From: WHTB01 sp050699035
Lineage (GTDB): Bacteria; Actinomycetota; Actinomycetes; Propionibacteriales; Nocardioidaceae
Reading direction: 5' to 3'
DNA length: 12,755 nucleotides
Assembly (NCBI GenBank): GCA_050699035.1
Contig: JBOHDE010000106.1
Coordinates: 1 to 12,755 of the forward strand
The position numbers and the translations under genes are program-made. Shown in pieces: positions 1 through 6,969 of the stretch. The notes under the pieces are model-generated. The model saw nothing but the letters and a program-made list of their open reading frames with translations, was not told the DNA's origin and did not search any database. Every line of letters begins with the position of its first letter. Positions within the stretch are counted from its first letter, which is position 1.

Positions 1-76
1 TGCTCAACGCCGCCTACTTATGAGCGCTCCTCAGCATTGCTTGCGGAGTTCATTCTGGAGGAGTGTTGACTGCGCC

Positions 77-346
77 ATGCTGCTGATCGCGATTCTCGTT
101 GTGTCCATGACGGGCTTGATGACGGCCTTTGCATTCCTGACGATGATGAGCGGCCAGCAGCAGGAGCGCGGAAGTCCATGGCTGACCAAGGGTCTGCCAG
201 CTGCCGCGTTGCTGGTCAACGGAGGACTCTTGATCGTTGCGACCCGCCTCGATGAGCAGCGTGCGGCCTTGCTCCTCCTGGGGGGCATGGGCTTCGCAGC
301 AGCATCCGCCCGGGCGTTGAGAGCAGGTAGGCGCAAGGGACGATGA
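77..346 (+). CDS. Small putative membrane protein
   Basis: I do not recognise a family. From the ATG at 77 the product is 89 residues with three hydrophobic stretches, roughly residues 1-24, 38-55 and 64-80, and a basic tail ending RAGRRKGR. This is the profile of a small three-helix membrane protein with a positively charged cytoplasmic end. A GGAGGAG ribosome-binding sequence lies at 57-63, 13 bases before the ATG. That spacing is long but supports this start better than the in-frame ATG at 20, which has no visible Shine-Dalgarno sequence and would add 19 mostly polar residues. An ATG overlaps the stop codon (ATGA at 343-346), but the frame it opens is Arg/Pro-rich antisense of the next gene and does not look coding. 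Only the hydrophobicity pattern, the ribosome-binding site and the lack of a better competing frame support the call; no function can be given. Confidence 0.5.
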   Translation: MLLIAILVVSMTGLMTAFAFLTMMSGQQQERGSPWLTKGLPAAALLVNGGLLIVATRLDEQRAALLLLGGMGFAAASARALRAGRRKGR

Positions 347-403
347 CTGGCCCTCCGCCTGAGCGGCACCGACTCGGCCGAGCATGCCGCCACCCTGGCA
401 GAA

Positions 404-853
404 CTACGACGTGGCGCGGCGTCGTTCGGCGGCGACCTCGGCGCGGACTCGACGCAGCCCCTCGGCCACGACCTCAGGATCCTCGTCTGGCTCGTCGTAC
501 CCGGCCGAGGTCTCCAACAGCGCTCGGTACTGCTGCTCGCGCCGCTGGGCCCGGTAGGCCAGGAGGTCGTCGAGCTTGACCATGCGTCGCCGCTTCCCAG
601 GCGTCTCGGCCGCCAACGTGCCCTCGTCGATCAGCTTCACCACGGTTGGCCGGCTGACGCCGAGAAGATCCGCCGCCTGCTGAGTGGTGAGTAGCTTGTT
701 CTGAGGCGCAATCGTGACCGCCTTACCAGCCTGCATCGCGGCGACCACCTGGCGTAGGACCGCGTGGAGCCCGGCCGGGATCTCGATACTGTCGTGCGCG
801 TCAGCCCCGACGAGCACGTAGCGCGGAGGATGCAACAAGTGCGGATCGCGCAC
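404..853 (-). CDS. Excisionase/MerR-like helix-turn-helix protein, probable solitary antitoxin
   Basis: A 149-residue protein with a central helix-turn-helix around residues 53-85, including LLTTQQAADLLGVSRPTVVK, followed by a wing-like PGKRRRMVKLDDLLAYR. This is the excisionase-type DNA-binding domain of actinobacterial antitoxins, which are normally encoded just upstream of a PIN-domain ribonuclease. The segment before it (DSIEIPAGLHAVLRQVVAAM) is also typical of that group. The C-terminus is charged and probably helical. No PIN toxin follows: the minus strand from 403 down to 20 shows no such domain in any frame. Family resemblance begins only at about RYVLVGAD (near base 823). The residues before it, from the GTG at 853, lie antisense to a PASTA-like remnant, so the native start may be lost. 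The GTG at 815-817 (137 codons) is an alternative start. The helix-turn-helix call is firm; the antitoxin role is inferred from family and the partner is missing. Confidence 0.75.
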   Translation of the reverse strand: MRDPHLLHPPRYVLVGADAHDSIEIPAGLHAVLRQVVAAMQAGKAVTIAPQNKLLTTQQAADLLGVSRPTVVKLIDEGTLAAETPGKRRRMVKLDDLLAYRAQRREQQYRALLETSAGYDEPDEDPEVVAEGLRRVRAEVAAERRRATS

Positions 854-969
854 AGATTCTGGACTCCGGCTGGGTCGTGTGCTCGCAGGATCCAGCGACC
901 GGCACCGCTGTCTCCCTCGACGACGACGTGACGTTCTTCGTCGTCAGGGTTAGCGAGGAATGTCCCTAG
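826..969 (+). pseudogene. C-terminal remnant of a secreted PASTA-like domain protein
   Basis: The plus-strand frame ending in TAG at 967-969 reads DSGWVVCSQDPATGTAV and finishes VVRVSEECP. I recognise this as the last part of a PASTA-like domain common at the end of actinobacterial secreted or lipoproteins: a D-x-x-W-x-V-C-S-Q-x-P-x-x-G-T core and a terminal E-x-C-P, with two cysteines likely to pair. About 47 codons retain this resemblance. It stops abruptly near 826, exactly where the opposing antitoxin-like gene begins to look like its own family. No start codon, signal peptide or upstream domain remains, so this is a decayed 3' end and not a gene. The fragment is too short for a firm family name. 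The strongest alternative is that it is chance antisense coding, which the ordered motif with matching spacing makes less likely. Confidence 0.6.
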
Positions 970-1021
970 CGGCCGCAGCCGCCGGGAGTTTCCTCGGTCG
1001 GTGCCGTGGCATATTGAGGGC

Positions 1022-1669
1022 ATGGCGACGCTCACCAACAAGCAGATCCTCGACGCCCGGCTCGATGACTGGCGCAAGTTGGCCCAGGCCCTCCATGCGC
1101 GGTTTCTCACCGGCGACTTCGTCACGGGCCTCGCGTTCGTCACCGCCGTCTCCGAGGCAGCCGAGTCGGCCGGTCACCACCCCGACGTGACGCTGACGTA
1201 CCCCTGTGTGGACGTGAAGCTGATCAGTCACGACGTCTCCCAGGTCACCCAGCACGACGCCGATCTCGCCCGGCGGATCAGCGAGATCGCCCGCGAGCAG
1301 GGGATCGGCGCGGAGCCGAGCGCAGTGGCTGAGCTCGAGCTCGCGTTGGACACCGCCGACCTCGCCGCCGCCGGACCCTTCTGGGCGGCCTTGCTGACCG
1401 GGAGTCCCGACTCCGTCAAGGGCGACGACGTTGTCGATCCCAACGGGCGCGTGCCGCTGCTGTGGTTCCAGCACACCGACGCACACGACACGCCGCGCCA
1501 GCGCTTCCACCTCGACCTGTGGGTGCCGCACGACGTCGCCGAGAAGCGCATCGCCGCCGCGGTCGCCGCGGGTGGCCAGGTGGTCGACGACGAGAACGCC
1601 CCATCGTTCGTCGTGCTGGCCGACCCTGAGGGCAACAAGGTCTGCGTGTGCACATCCCTCAACCGTTGA
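1022..1669 (+). CDS. Pterin-4a-carbinolamine dehydratase fused to a glyoxalase-like (VOC) domain
   Basis: A 215-residue two-domain protein. Residues 1-98 resemble 4a-hydroxytetrahydrobiopterin dehydratase, which dehydrates the carbinolamine formed when aromatic amino acid hydroxylases oxidise tetrahydropterin. The signature GHHPDV supplies His52 and His53. His70 (ISHD) and Asp79 fall at the spacing of the remaining active-site residues of the mammalian enzyme. Residues 104-215 resemble a glyoxalase/VOC fold (ELELALDTADLAAAGPFW, then RFHLDLWVP and VVLADPEGNKVCVC); His163 and Glu203 are candidate metal ligands. The start at 1022 is preferred over the upstream ATG at 1001 because GAGGG lies just ahead of it and the family homology begins at once. 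The fused arrangement is known in actinobacteria, but the VOC partner's substrate is not. The gene stands alone between two remnants and ends 16 bases from the convergent methyltransferase pseudogene. Both domains look intact. Confidence 0.85.
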   Translation: MATLTNKQILDARLDDWRKLAQALHARFLTGDFVTGLAFVTAVSEAAESAGHHPDVTLTYPCVDVKLISHDVSQVTQHDADLARRISEIAREQGIGAEPSAVAELELALDTADLAAAGPFWAALLTGSPDSVKGDDVVDPNGRVPLLWFQHTDAHDTPRQRFHLDLWVPHDVAEKRIAAAVAAGGQVVDDENAPSFVVLADPEGNKVCVCTSLNR

Positions 1670-1685
1670 GACCTTGAGAAGGCGA

Positions 1686-2159
1686 TCAGCCAGCGCCTGA
1701 CCAGGTGAGTCGGTACCACTGCGGCGCTGTTTTGTTCATCGGCCACCCCAGCCCGTGGTGTCCGCTGGCTCGACCGCGAGCATCTCCCAGCCCGAGAACG
1801 CGGTCTCGACCTCCGCCCTCGATACACCACCCGCGACGGATCGCACACTGGTCGGCTGGAAGGCGAGCATCAGCAGCGTCGCCCCCGGGTGCGCGTCGAT
1901 CGCGCGTGGGATGTTGTCGATGCCGACGGCCTCCCACCCCCTCCGCGCGAGCTCGGGGGTGTACTGACCCCGGCCGCAGCCAAGATCGATCGCCCGACCG
2001 ACCGAGCGGGCGCGACCGCTCGGCCTCCTCCCGGTCCATCAGGGCACTGATGCTCGCCGCCGCGGCGCTGCCCTAGCGCTCCCACGGCGTGAGCCCAAGA
2101 CGGTAGGCGAGCGTGTACCCCCTCATCGAGCCGACGTCCCACCACACGCTCCTCGGCAT
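1686..2159 (-). pseudogene. Decayed class I SAM-dependent methyltransferase
   Basis: The pieces together spell an actinobacterial methyltransferase of the type beginning MRGYTLAYRLGLTPWE (ATG at 2126; an in-frame ATG at 2159 is also possible). An in-frame TAG at 2073-2075 follows TPWER, after which the same frame continues through ALMDREEAER. Between about 2000 and 2025 the homology moves to another frame, AIDLGCGRGQYTPELA, the SAM-binding motif I, continuing GWEAVGIDNIPRAID. At about 1895 it jumps straight to HPGATLLMLAFQP. In intact relatives roughly 60 residues, including motif II to III material, separate these, so an in-frame deletion is inferred. Near 1755 it shifts back to the first frame for GWPMNKTAPQWYRLTW, with a stop at 1686-1688. 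The two frameshifts compensate each other. It lies 10 bases or more downstream of quiC on the same strand, so it may once have been the last gene of that operon. No functional enzyme can be made. Confidence 0.8.
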
Positions 2160-2169
2160 GACCGCGCTT

Positions 2170-3990
2170 TCACTGTCGGCGGAGGTGTTGGGCCGCCAGC
2201 CGTACCGCGGCGTTCGCTGCGCCGTACCCGTCGTACCCACCCCGCCGCTGCACGACCTCGAAGAAGACGCTGCCGATCGTCTCCGTGTAGAAGTGCGTGA
2301 AGTCGCCGCCTTCGTCATCACGGTCGTAGAGGACGCCGAGCTCCTGCATCTCGACCACCTGCCAGGTCGGCAAGTCGAACCGGGCGACCAAGTCATCGTA
2401 GTAGTTGCCGGGGATCGGGAGCGGGCGAAGGCCGCGAGACCGGGCGGCTCGCGCAGCGGCCATGGCGTCCGAGCTCGAGAACGCGACATGTTGCGGGAAC
2501 CCGTGCGGATGCTCGAACGCCAGCGGCGCCAGGTTGAGGGCCAGCCGTACCTTCCCGTCACGACTGCGTACGACCTGGCTGTGGACCAGTCCCGTCGGTG
2601 CGGCGACGTCCTGGCTGCTGCCCGACTGCAGGGAGAGGACGCTGCTGTAGAACAACACCGCCTCGTCGAAGCTCTGCCACGGATGGGCCACGTTGACGTG
2701 GTCGACCCCGATGAGCAGCGAGTCGTCGGCAGGTTCCTCCCCGCCCTCGAACTCAGGGACCCAACCGGCGTCGTCGGCGATGTCGGCGAGGAATACCTCA
2801 GTCCCGTCGGGGGCGCGGAATGCGGCCAGGTTCTGCTCGTTGGAGTGGGTACGCCGGAAGACCGCCGGCGCGGCGAGGAGGTGGGCGCGACCGGCTGAGG
2901 CGTCCGGGTCGGCGACTTGAAAGCCGACTGCCGCGAGCGTCGGGGCCCACTCCCGCGCCTGCTGTTCATTGCACACCACCCGGGCGTGGCCCTGGGTCCA
3001 CAGCCGCACCGGCTTGCTGCGGTGATGACCGCGGAACGCGAACCCGAGCTGACGCAGCATCGTGTCGACCTCGCCGGCATCTTCGGCCTTGATCTCGATG
3101 AAGTCGAAGGCTTCGGGCGGCGCGACGTCGGGAAGCCGTACGGCGACATCTGGTCGAAAGGTCTGTACGGGGATCCGGGCCACCAGATCCTCGAGCCAGG
3201 TCAAGGAGCGCCTCGCCTGTTGGGCCGTGCGTAGCACCTCGGTCTGTCGGAAGGTGTCGTTGAACACCTCCAGCGACATCGGCCCCTGGTAACCGGTGCT
3301 GAGCACATGTCCGACGAACCGCGCGAGATCGAAGGACCCCTCGCCGGGGAAGAGCCGGTGATGGCGGCTCCACGACAAGACGTCCATCCTCAGCGCTGGA
3401 GCGTCCGCCAGTTGCAGGAAGAAGATCTTGTCGCCGGGGATCTGCTCGATCTCAGCAGGGTCGTGGCCGCGGGACAGGATGTGGAAGCTGTCCAGGCAGA
3501 CGCCGACGCTCGGGTGGTCGGCCAGCTCCGCGATCCGCCACGCGCGTCGGTAGTCATCGACGTAGCGTCCCCAGGCCAGCGCCTCGAAGGCCAGGCGAAC
3601 ACCGTAGATCTCGGCCTCCTCGCCAAGGCGCCGAAGCTGGGATGCCGACACCGCGTCGTCGTCCACGGTCGCCGTGGCGACGTTGCTGCACACGAGCATG
3701 GTGTCGATGCCGAGCCGCTGCATCAGCCGGAACTTGAGTCGGGCTCGGCGCAACACCGTAAGGAACTCGTCCTCGGAGACGCCCTCGGCGTCTCTGAACG
3801 GCTGGTAGAGATCCAGCGAGAGTCGAAGCCGGCGCGCGAGCGCCGTGATCTCCTCGGGACTGGCCGGCGAGCCCACCAGATCGGGTTCGAAGATCTCCAC
3901 GCCGTCGAAGCCGGCTTCTGCGCACGCGCTGAGCTTGTCGGTCAGGGTCCCGCTCAGGCATACGGTGGCGATCGAGGTTCGAAGAGTCAC
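2170..3990 (-). CDS. quiC: 3-dehydroshikimate dehydratase QuiC-type, fused to an HPPD-like VOC domain
   Basis: A 606-residue bifunctional-looking protein. Residues 1-270 form a sugar-phosphate-isomerase-like TIM barrel that in QuiC/AsbF enzymes converts 3-dehydroshikimate to protocatechuate. The metal ligands are all present: Glu136 (LAFEALAWG), Asp167 (VCLDSFH, with His170), Gln193 (FFLQLADAP) and Glu241 (MSLEVFND). Residues 290-606 resemble 4-hydroxyphenylpyruvate dioxygenase with two VOC modules. The iron-ligand positions are kept as His431 (GVDHVNVAHPW), His501 (FPQHVAFSSSD) and Glu578 (VFFEVVQRRGGYDGYG). This layout matches Pseudomonas QuiC1, in which the dehydratase resides in the N-terminal half and the C-terminal half has no settled activity. 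The GTG start shares GTGA with the stop of the preceding hydrolase gene, and GGAGGGGAG lies just upstream. It is the last intact gene of the operon. Dehydratase function is well supported by residues and neighbours; dioxygenase activity is unproven. Confidence 0.9.
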   Translation of the reverse strand: MTLRTSIATVCLSGTLTDKLSACAEAGFDGVEIFEPDLVGSPASPEEITALARRLRLSLDLYQPFRDAEGVSEDEFLTVLRRARLKFRLMQRLGIDTMLVCSNVATATVDDDAVSASQLRRLGEEAEIYGVRLAFEALAWGRYVDDYRRAWRIAELADHPSVGVCLDSFHILSRGHDPAEIEQIPGDKIFFLQLADAPALRMDVLSWSRHHRLFPGEGSFDLARFVGHVLSTGYQGPMSLEVFNDTFRQTEVLRTAQQARRSLTWLEDLVARIPVQTFRPDVAVRLPDVAPPEAFDFIEIKAEDAGEVDTMLRQLGFAFRGHHRSKPVRLWTQGHARVVCNEQQAREWAPTLAAVGFQVADPDASAGRAHLLAAPAVFRRTHSNEQNLAAFRAPDGTEVFLADIADDAGWVPEFEGGEEPADDSLLIGVDHVNVAHPWQSFDEAVLFYSSVLSLQSGSSQDVAAPTGLVHSQVVRSRDGKVRLALNLAPLAFEHPHGFPQHVAFSSSDAMAAARAARSRGLRPLPIPGNYYDDLVARFDLPTWQVVEMQELGVLYDRDDEGGDFTHFYTETIGSVFFEVVQRRGGYDGYGAANAAVRLAAQHLRRQ

Positions 3991-4997
3991 CGCTGCTCCC
4001 CTCCGGCGCCGCCGCCGCCCAGCCCCGGCGACAGCAGCCGGGAAGGGTTGAGTACCAGCATCTGGTGGATGTCGTGATCCGTTGCGCCGCCGGCGAGGAG
4101 CTGCGGCACGATGCGGCGGGGGATGTTCTCCAGGTGCCAGTTCGGCGCCCGGGACCGACGCCAGGACGGTGGCGTCGTCCGGCTGAAGAAGGCGGCGTCG
4201 TGGGAGAGCACCATCCTCTCGGCATAACCCAGCCGTAGCAGCGCCAGGACTGTCCGAACGCGTCGATCGTCCGGGAGCACGTGCTCCATCCCAAAGCGAT
4301 CCATGCCGATCGTCGCCCCGCTGTCCATCAGCTCGCCGAGATAGCCGAGGTCCTCGCTGTCACCGCAGTGACCGATGATCAACCGGTCGGGCGCGACCCC
4401 CTCGGCGACGAAGAATGCCAGCTGGTCGCGGCCGTTCTGCGAGGGTGCGTGGGTATGGGTGGTGATCGGGACACCGGTCTGCTGGTGCGTGAGTGCCGCC
4501 GCGGTCAGCACGCGCCGGACGTCCGCGGTCAACCCGGGTCGGTCGGTGACGACCTTCAACATGGCTGCCCGCAGGCCAGTGCCCGCGACCCCGTCCTCGA
4601 TGTCGTTGAGGAAGAGCTCGACGAGCGGATCCGGGCCGTCGACGAGCCGGCCAGGCCCGTGGGTGTGGAAGAACGGAGGCAGCACGTCGGCGGTGTAGTA
4701 ACCGGTCGAGACAACCAGCTGCATCCGCGTGCGCTCGGCGACGCGGGCCACCCGGGCGACGTCTCGCCCCAGGCCGAGCACGGTGAGGTCCACGACCGTG
4801 CGGACGCCGAGGTCCCACAGTCGCTCCAGGCCGTCGACCGCGGCGTCGACCATCGCCGGCTCATCCCACTCGGGATGGGGAAGGTTCAGGTCCAGCTCTG
4901 GGTGTGTCACGAAGAGGTGCTCGTGCATGAGGGTCGTGCCGAGGTTGCCGGCACTGACCGGACCCTTGAGCGTCTGAACCTCCCCCACGGTGGTCAC
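3987..4997 (-). CDS. Phosphotriesterase-family metal-dependent hydrolase (PLL/amidohydrolase)
   Basis: A 336-residue protein with the full binuclear metal site of the phosphotriesterase family: His25 and His27 (LMHEHLF), the bridging lysine Lys148 (MLKVVTD), His181 (THTHAP), His210 (IIGHCGD) and Asp267 (LSHDAAFF). Family members hydrolyse lactones or carboxylic esters, rarely phosphotriesters, and most natural substrates are unknown. There is no signal peptide, so it should act in the cytoplasm. It sits between dctP and quiC and overlaps both by 4 bases (GTGA at each end), which implies equal expression and a role in the same pathway. A plausible inference is opening of a lactone such as quinide or shikimate lactone, or cleavage of an ester of these acids, to feed the dehydrogenase. 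The C-terminus ends in a glycine-rich tail (LGGGGAGG). The family is certain; the substrate is a guess. Confidence 0.88.
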   Translation of the reverse strand: MTTVGEVQTLKGPVSAGNLGTTLMHEHLFVTHPELDLNLPHPEWDEPAMVDAAVDGLERLWDLGVRTVVDLTVLGLGRDVARVARVAERTRMQLVVSTGYYTADVLPPFFHTHGPGRLVDGPDPLVELFLNDIEDGVAGTGLRAAMLKVVTDRPGLTADVRRVLTAAALTHQQTGVPITTHTHAPSQNGRDQLAFFVAEGVAPDRLIIGHCGDSEDLGYLGELMDSGATIGMDRFGMEHVLPDDRRVRTVLALLRLGYAERMVLSHDAAFFSRTTPPSWRRSRAPNWHLENIPRRIVPQLLAGGATDHDIHQMLVLNPSRLLSPGLGGGGAGGEQR

Positions 4998-6025
4998 TCA
5001 GCCGTTCCTCGGATGCCCTCGTAGACAGCCAGCTGCTCCTCGTTGAAGTTGTCCCGCAAGTACGCGTCGACCTGAGTGCGGAACGCGTCGACATCGACGT
5101 CGTCGACCACCTCGAGCGCTCCGTTCTCCTCCCACTCGGCGAGCGTCTTCTGCTCGTCTTCCTCGACGCATCCCGGGACCTGGTCGACAGCCGCGTCGAC
5201 CGCTGACTGGAGCACCTCTTGCTGCTCGGTGGACAGCTCGTCCCACACCTCGCCGATGATCACGAGGTTCGAGTTGGCCTGGTGGGAGGAGAGGCTGATG
5301 ACGTCCTGCACCTCGTCGAGGCTGATGGCGGCGATGTTGACGATCGGGTTCTCCTGCCCGTCAACGGTGCCCTGCTGGAGGGCGAGGAACAGCTCTTCGT
5401 ACGCAACCTCGACGGCGTCAGCACCGAGCGCTTTGGCGTTCATCAGGAACTGCGGCGAGTTCGGGAACCGCATCCGCAGGCCGTCAAGGTCGTCCGGTGT
5501 GCGGACAGGCTGGTTCGCCGTGAACTGCCGCATCCCCGCCGACCAGGCACCGAGGGTTTGGACACCGGTCTCCTTGGCGAACCCGTTGATGAGGTCGGTC
5601 GAGGCATCGCTGTCGAAGTACCGGGCGAGGTGCTCGCCGTCGTCGAAGGCGTACGCGGCGTCCAGGACGCTGATCGGTTCGTAGACCGCGCCCAGTGCGG
5701 AGGCGCCCTGGATGTCCATGTCGATGTCACCGGAGACGACCGAGCTGATCCGGTCGGCATCGCCGCCGAGCTGGCTGCCGGCGAAAACCTCCACGGTCAG
5801 GCCGACATCTGCCTTCTCGACCTCGTCGGCGATCACCTGTGCACCGCAACGGTGCTGTGGCTGAGCTTCGGTGTAGCTGTGGGCGAGCGAGACCTTGACG
5901 TCGGCACTGTCGCCGCCGTCACCTTTGCCGCCGGCGCCCTCGTCGTCGCCGCACGCGGTGAGCGCCAGTACGGGCGCGATGGCGCAGGCGGCCAGGATGC
6001 CTCCTCGCATTCTTCGAACTGACAT
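4994..6025 (-). CDS. dctP: TRAP transporter substrate-binding lipoprotein DctP
   Basis: A 343-residue extracytoplasmic binding protein of the DctP family. It begins with a basic, hydrophobic signal peptide ending in the lipobox LTAC, so Cys25 should be lipidated and the protein anchored outside the membrane, as expected in a Gram-positive lacking a periplasm. A Gly/Asp-rich linker follows (about 26-41). The family core has the segment GLRMRFPNS, in which Arg186 corresponds to the arginine that usually clamps the substrate carboxylate, and GTVDGQENP (219-227). It captures an organic acid for the DctQM permease. The ATG start follows GGAGAAAGGAAG by about 8 bases, and only 2 bases separate it from the dehydrogenase stop. 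Its own stop overlaps the next gene by 4 bases. Unusually it is split from dctQM by the dehydrogenase gene. The ligand (shikimate, quinate or a similar hydroxy acid) is inferred from the neighbours. Confidence 0.92.
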   Translation of the reverse strand: MSVRRMRGGILAACAIAPVLALTACGDDEGAGGKGDGGDSADVKVSLAHSYTEAQPQHRCGAQVIADEVEKADVGLTVEVFAGSQLGGDADRISSVVSGDIDMDIQGASALGAVYEPISVLDAAYAFDDGEHLARYFDSDASTDLINGFAKETGVQTLGAWSAGMRQFTANQPVRTPDDLDGLRMRFPNSPQFLMNAKALGADAVEVAYEELFLALQQGTVDGQENPIVNIAAISLDEVQDVISLSSHQANSNLVIIGEVWDELSTEQQEVLQSAVDAAVDQVPGCVEEDEQKTLAEWEENGALEVVDDVDVDAFRTQVDAYLRDNFNEEQLAVYEGIRGTAE

Positions 6026-6027
6026 CT

Positions 6028-6969
6028 CTACTGCTTCCTTTCTCCGGAGATCTCCCGAGGCTGGTTGAGGACGTTGTCCTTGCTCTCGACCTCGACGGCG
6101 ACCATGTCGTCGAGGTCGCGGAACATCGCCTCGCGGTGGGCCGGCCGGCCGGTGATGAGCTCGAATGCGTCCGCGGCCTGGTGGACGGCCATGCCGGCTC
6201 CGCTCAAGGTGCGGCAGCCGGCTGCGCCCGCGTCACGAAGCAGCTCGGTCACGAGCGGGCGGTAGACGATGTCGGCAACCCACAGGGCCGGGCGCAGCAA
6301 GTCGGCACTGACCGGAGTCCCGGGGTGAGCCGCCATCCCGACCGGCGTGGCGTTGACCAGGCCCGACGCGACCGACAACGCATCGGGAAGGCCGGAGTCG
6401 AGCACGGAGCTCACGTCGATGTCCGTCTGCAGCTGTTCGATCGAGCGGGCCAGGCGCTCCGCCCGAGTGGGGTCGGTGTCAAAGACGACGAGGCGTTGGG
6501 CGCCGAGGCGGACCAGCGCGTGCGCCACCGCCGTTCCGGCCCCACCGGCGCCCAGCAGCACGACCTGCTCGAGATCCGCCGCGGGGAGGCCGTCTCGCAG
6601 GGCGCTGCCGAAACCGGTGACGTCGGTGTTGTGGCCGACGGTGACGCCGGCCTCGATCACGATGGTGTTGAGAGCGCCGATCGCCTCGACGTCCGGCGTG
6701 ATCCGGTCCACCAGCGATACCATCGGCTGCTTGACGGGATGGGTGACGTTGAGGCCGTCGAAGCCGAGCCGGATGGTGGAGTCGAGGAGCTGTCGGAGGC
6801 GGTCTGGGCGGAGCTCGTCGTCGTGCAGGTCGATGATCTTGTAGACGTAGCGGAGTCCATGTCGGCCGGCTTCCCGTTCGTGCATCTCCGGGGTCAAGGA
6901 CGGCTTGATGCCCTGCCCGAGAAGGCCCGAGAGAATGGAGCGTCGGGGGTCGAGCCGGCCCGGGGTCAC
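6028..6969 (-). CDS. qsuD: Shikimate/quinate dehydrogenase (AroE family, QsuD-like)
   Basis: A 313-residue AroE-family oxidoreductase taken from the GTG at 6969, whose GTGA overlaps the dctM stop; a longer in-frame extension to 7029 would run far into dctM and adds no homology. The substrate site shows KPSLTPEMH (22-30), the catalytic lysine Lys80 in LNVTHPVK, Asn101 (ALNT) and Asp116 (NTDVTGF). The nucleotide-binding loop is GAGGAG (140-145), followed by VVFDTDPTRA. An acidic DxD here instead of the NRT-type phosphate-binding motif favours NAD+ over NADP+, as in the catabolic Corynebacterium quinate/shikimate dehydrogenase. The later segments NATPVGMAAHPGTP and GAGMAVHQAADAFEL also resemble that enzyme. 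It would oxidise shikimate to 3-dehydroshikimate or quinate to 3-dehydroquinate. Its place in a TRAP/QuiC operon argues for catabolism and not aromatic amino acid synthesis. Substrate choice between the two acids cannot be read from sequence. Confidence 0.88.
   Translation of the reverse strand: MTPGRLDPRRSILSGLLGQGIKPSLTPEMHEREAGRHGLRYVYKIIDLHDDELRPDRLRQLLDSTIRLGFDGLNVTHPVKQPMVSLVDRITPDVEAIGALNTIVIEAGVTVGHNTDVTGFGSALRDGLPAADLEQVVLLGAGGAGTAVAHALVRLGAQRLVVFDTDPTRAERLARSIEQLQTDIDVSSVLDSGLPDALSVASGLVNATPVGMAAHPGTPVSADLLRPALWVADIVYRPLVTELLRDAGAAGCRTLSGAGMAVHQAADAFELITGRPAHREAMFRDLDDMVAVEVESKDNVLNQPREISGERKQ

Noticed and set aside
31..393. Minus-strand frames downstream of the antitoxin-like gene, as candidate toxins
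   Set aside because: No PIN-type acidic residues or hydrophobic core in either frame; the region is better explained by the plus-strand membrane protein.
343..579. 78-codon plus-strand frame opening with ATGA after the small membrane protein
   Set aside because: The start/stop overlap is suggestive, but the product is nearly all Arg, Pro, Gly and Ala and is antisense to the helix-turn-helix gene.
2160..3149. Long minus-strand frame inside quiC that joins the methyltransferase N-terminus
   Set aside because: Within quiC it is Ser/Arg/Thr-rich out-of-frame sequence. Only its last part, from 2159 to 2073, is real homology, and that belongs to the methyltransferase remnant.
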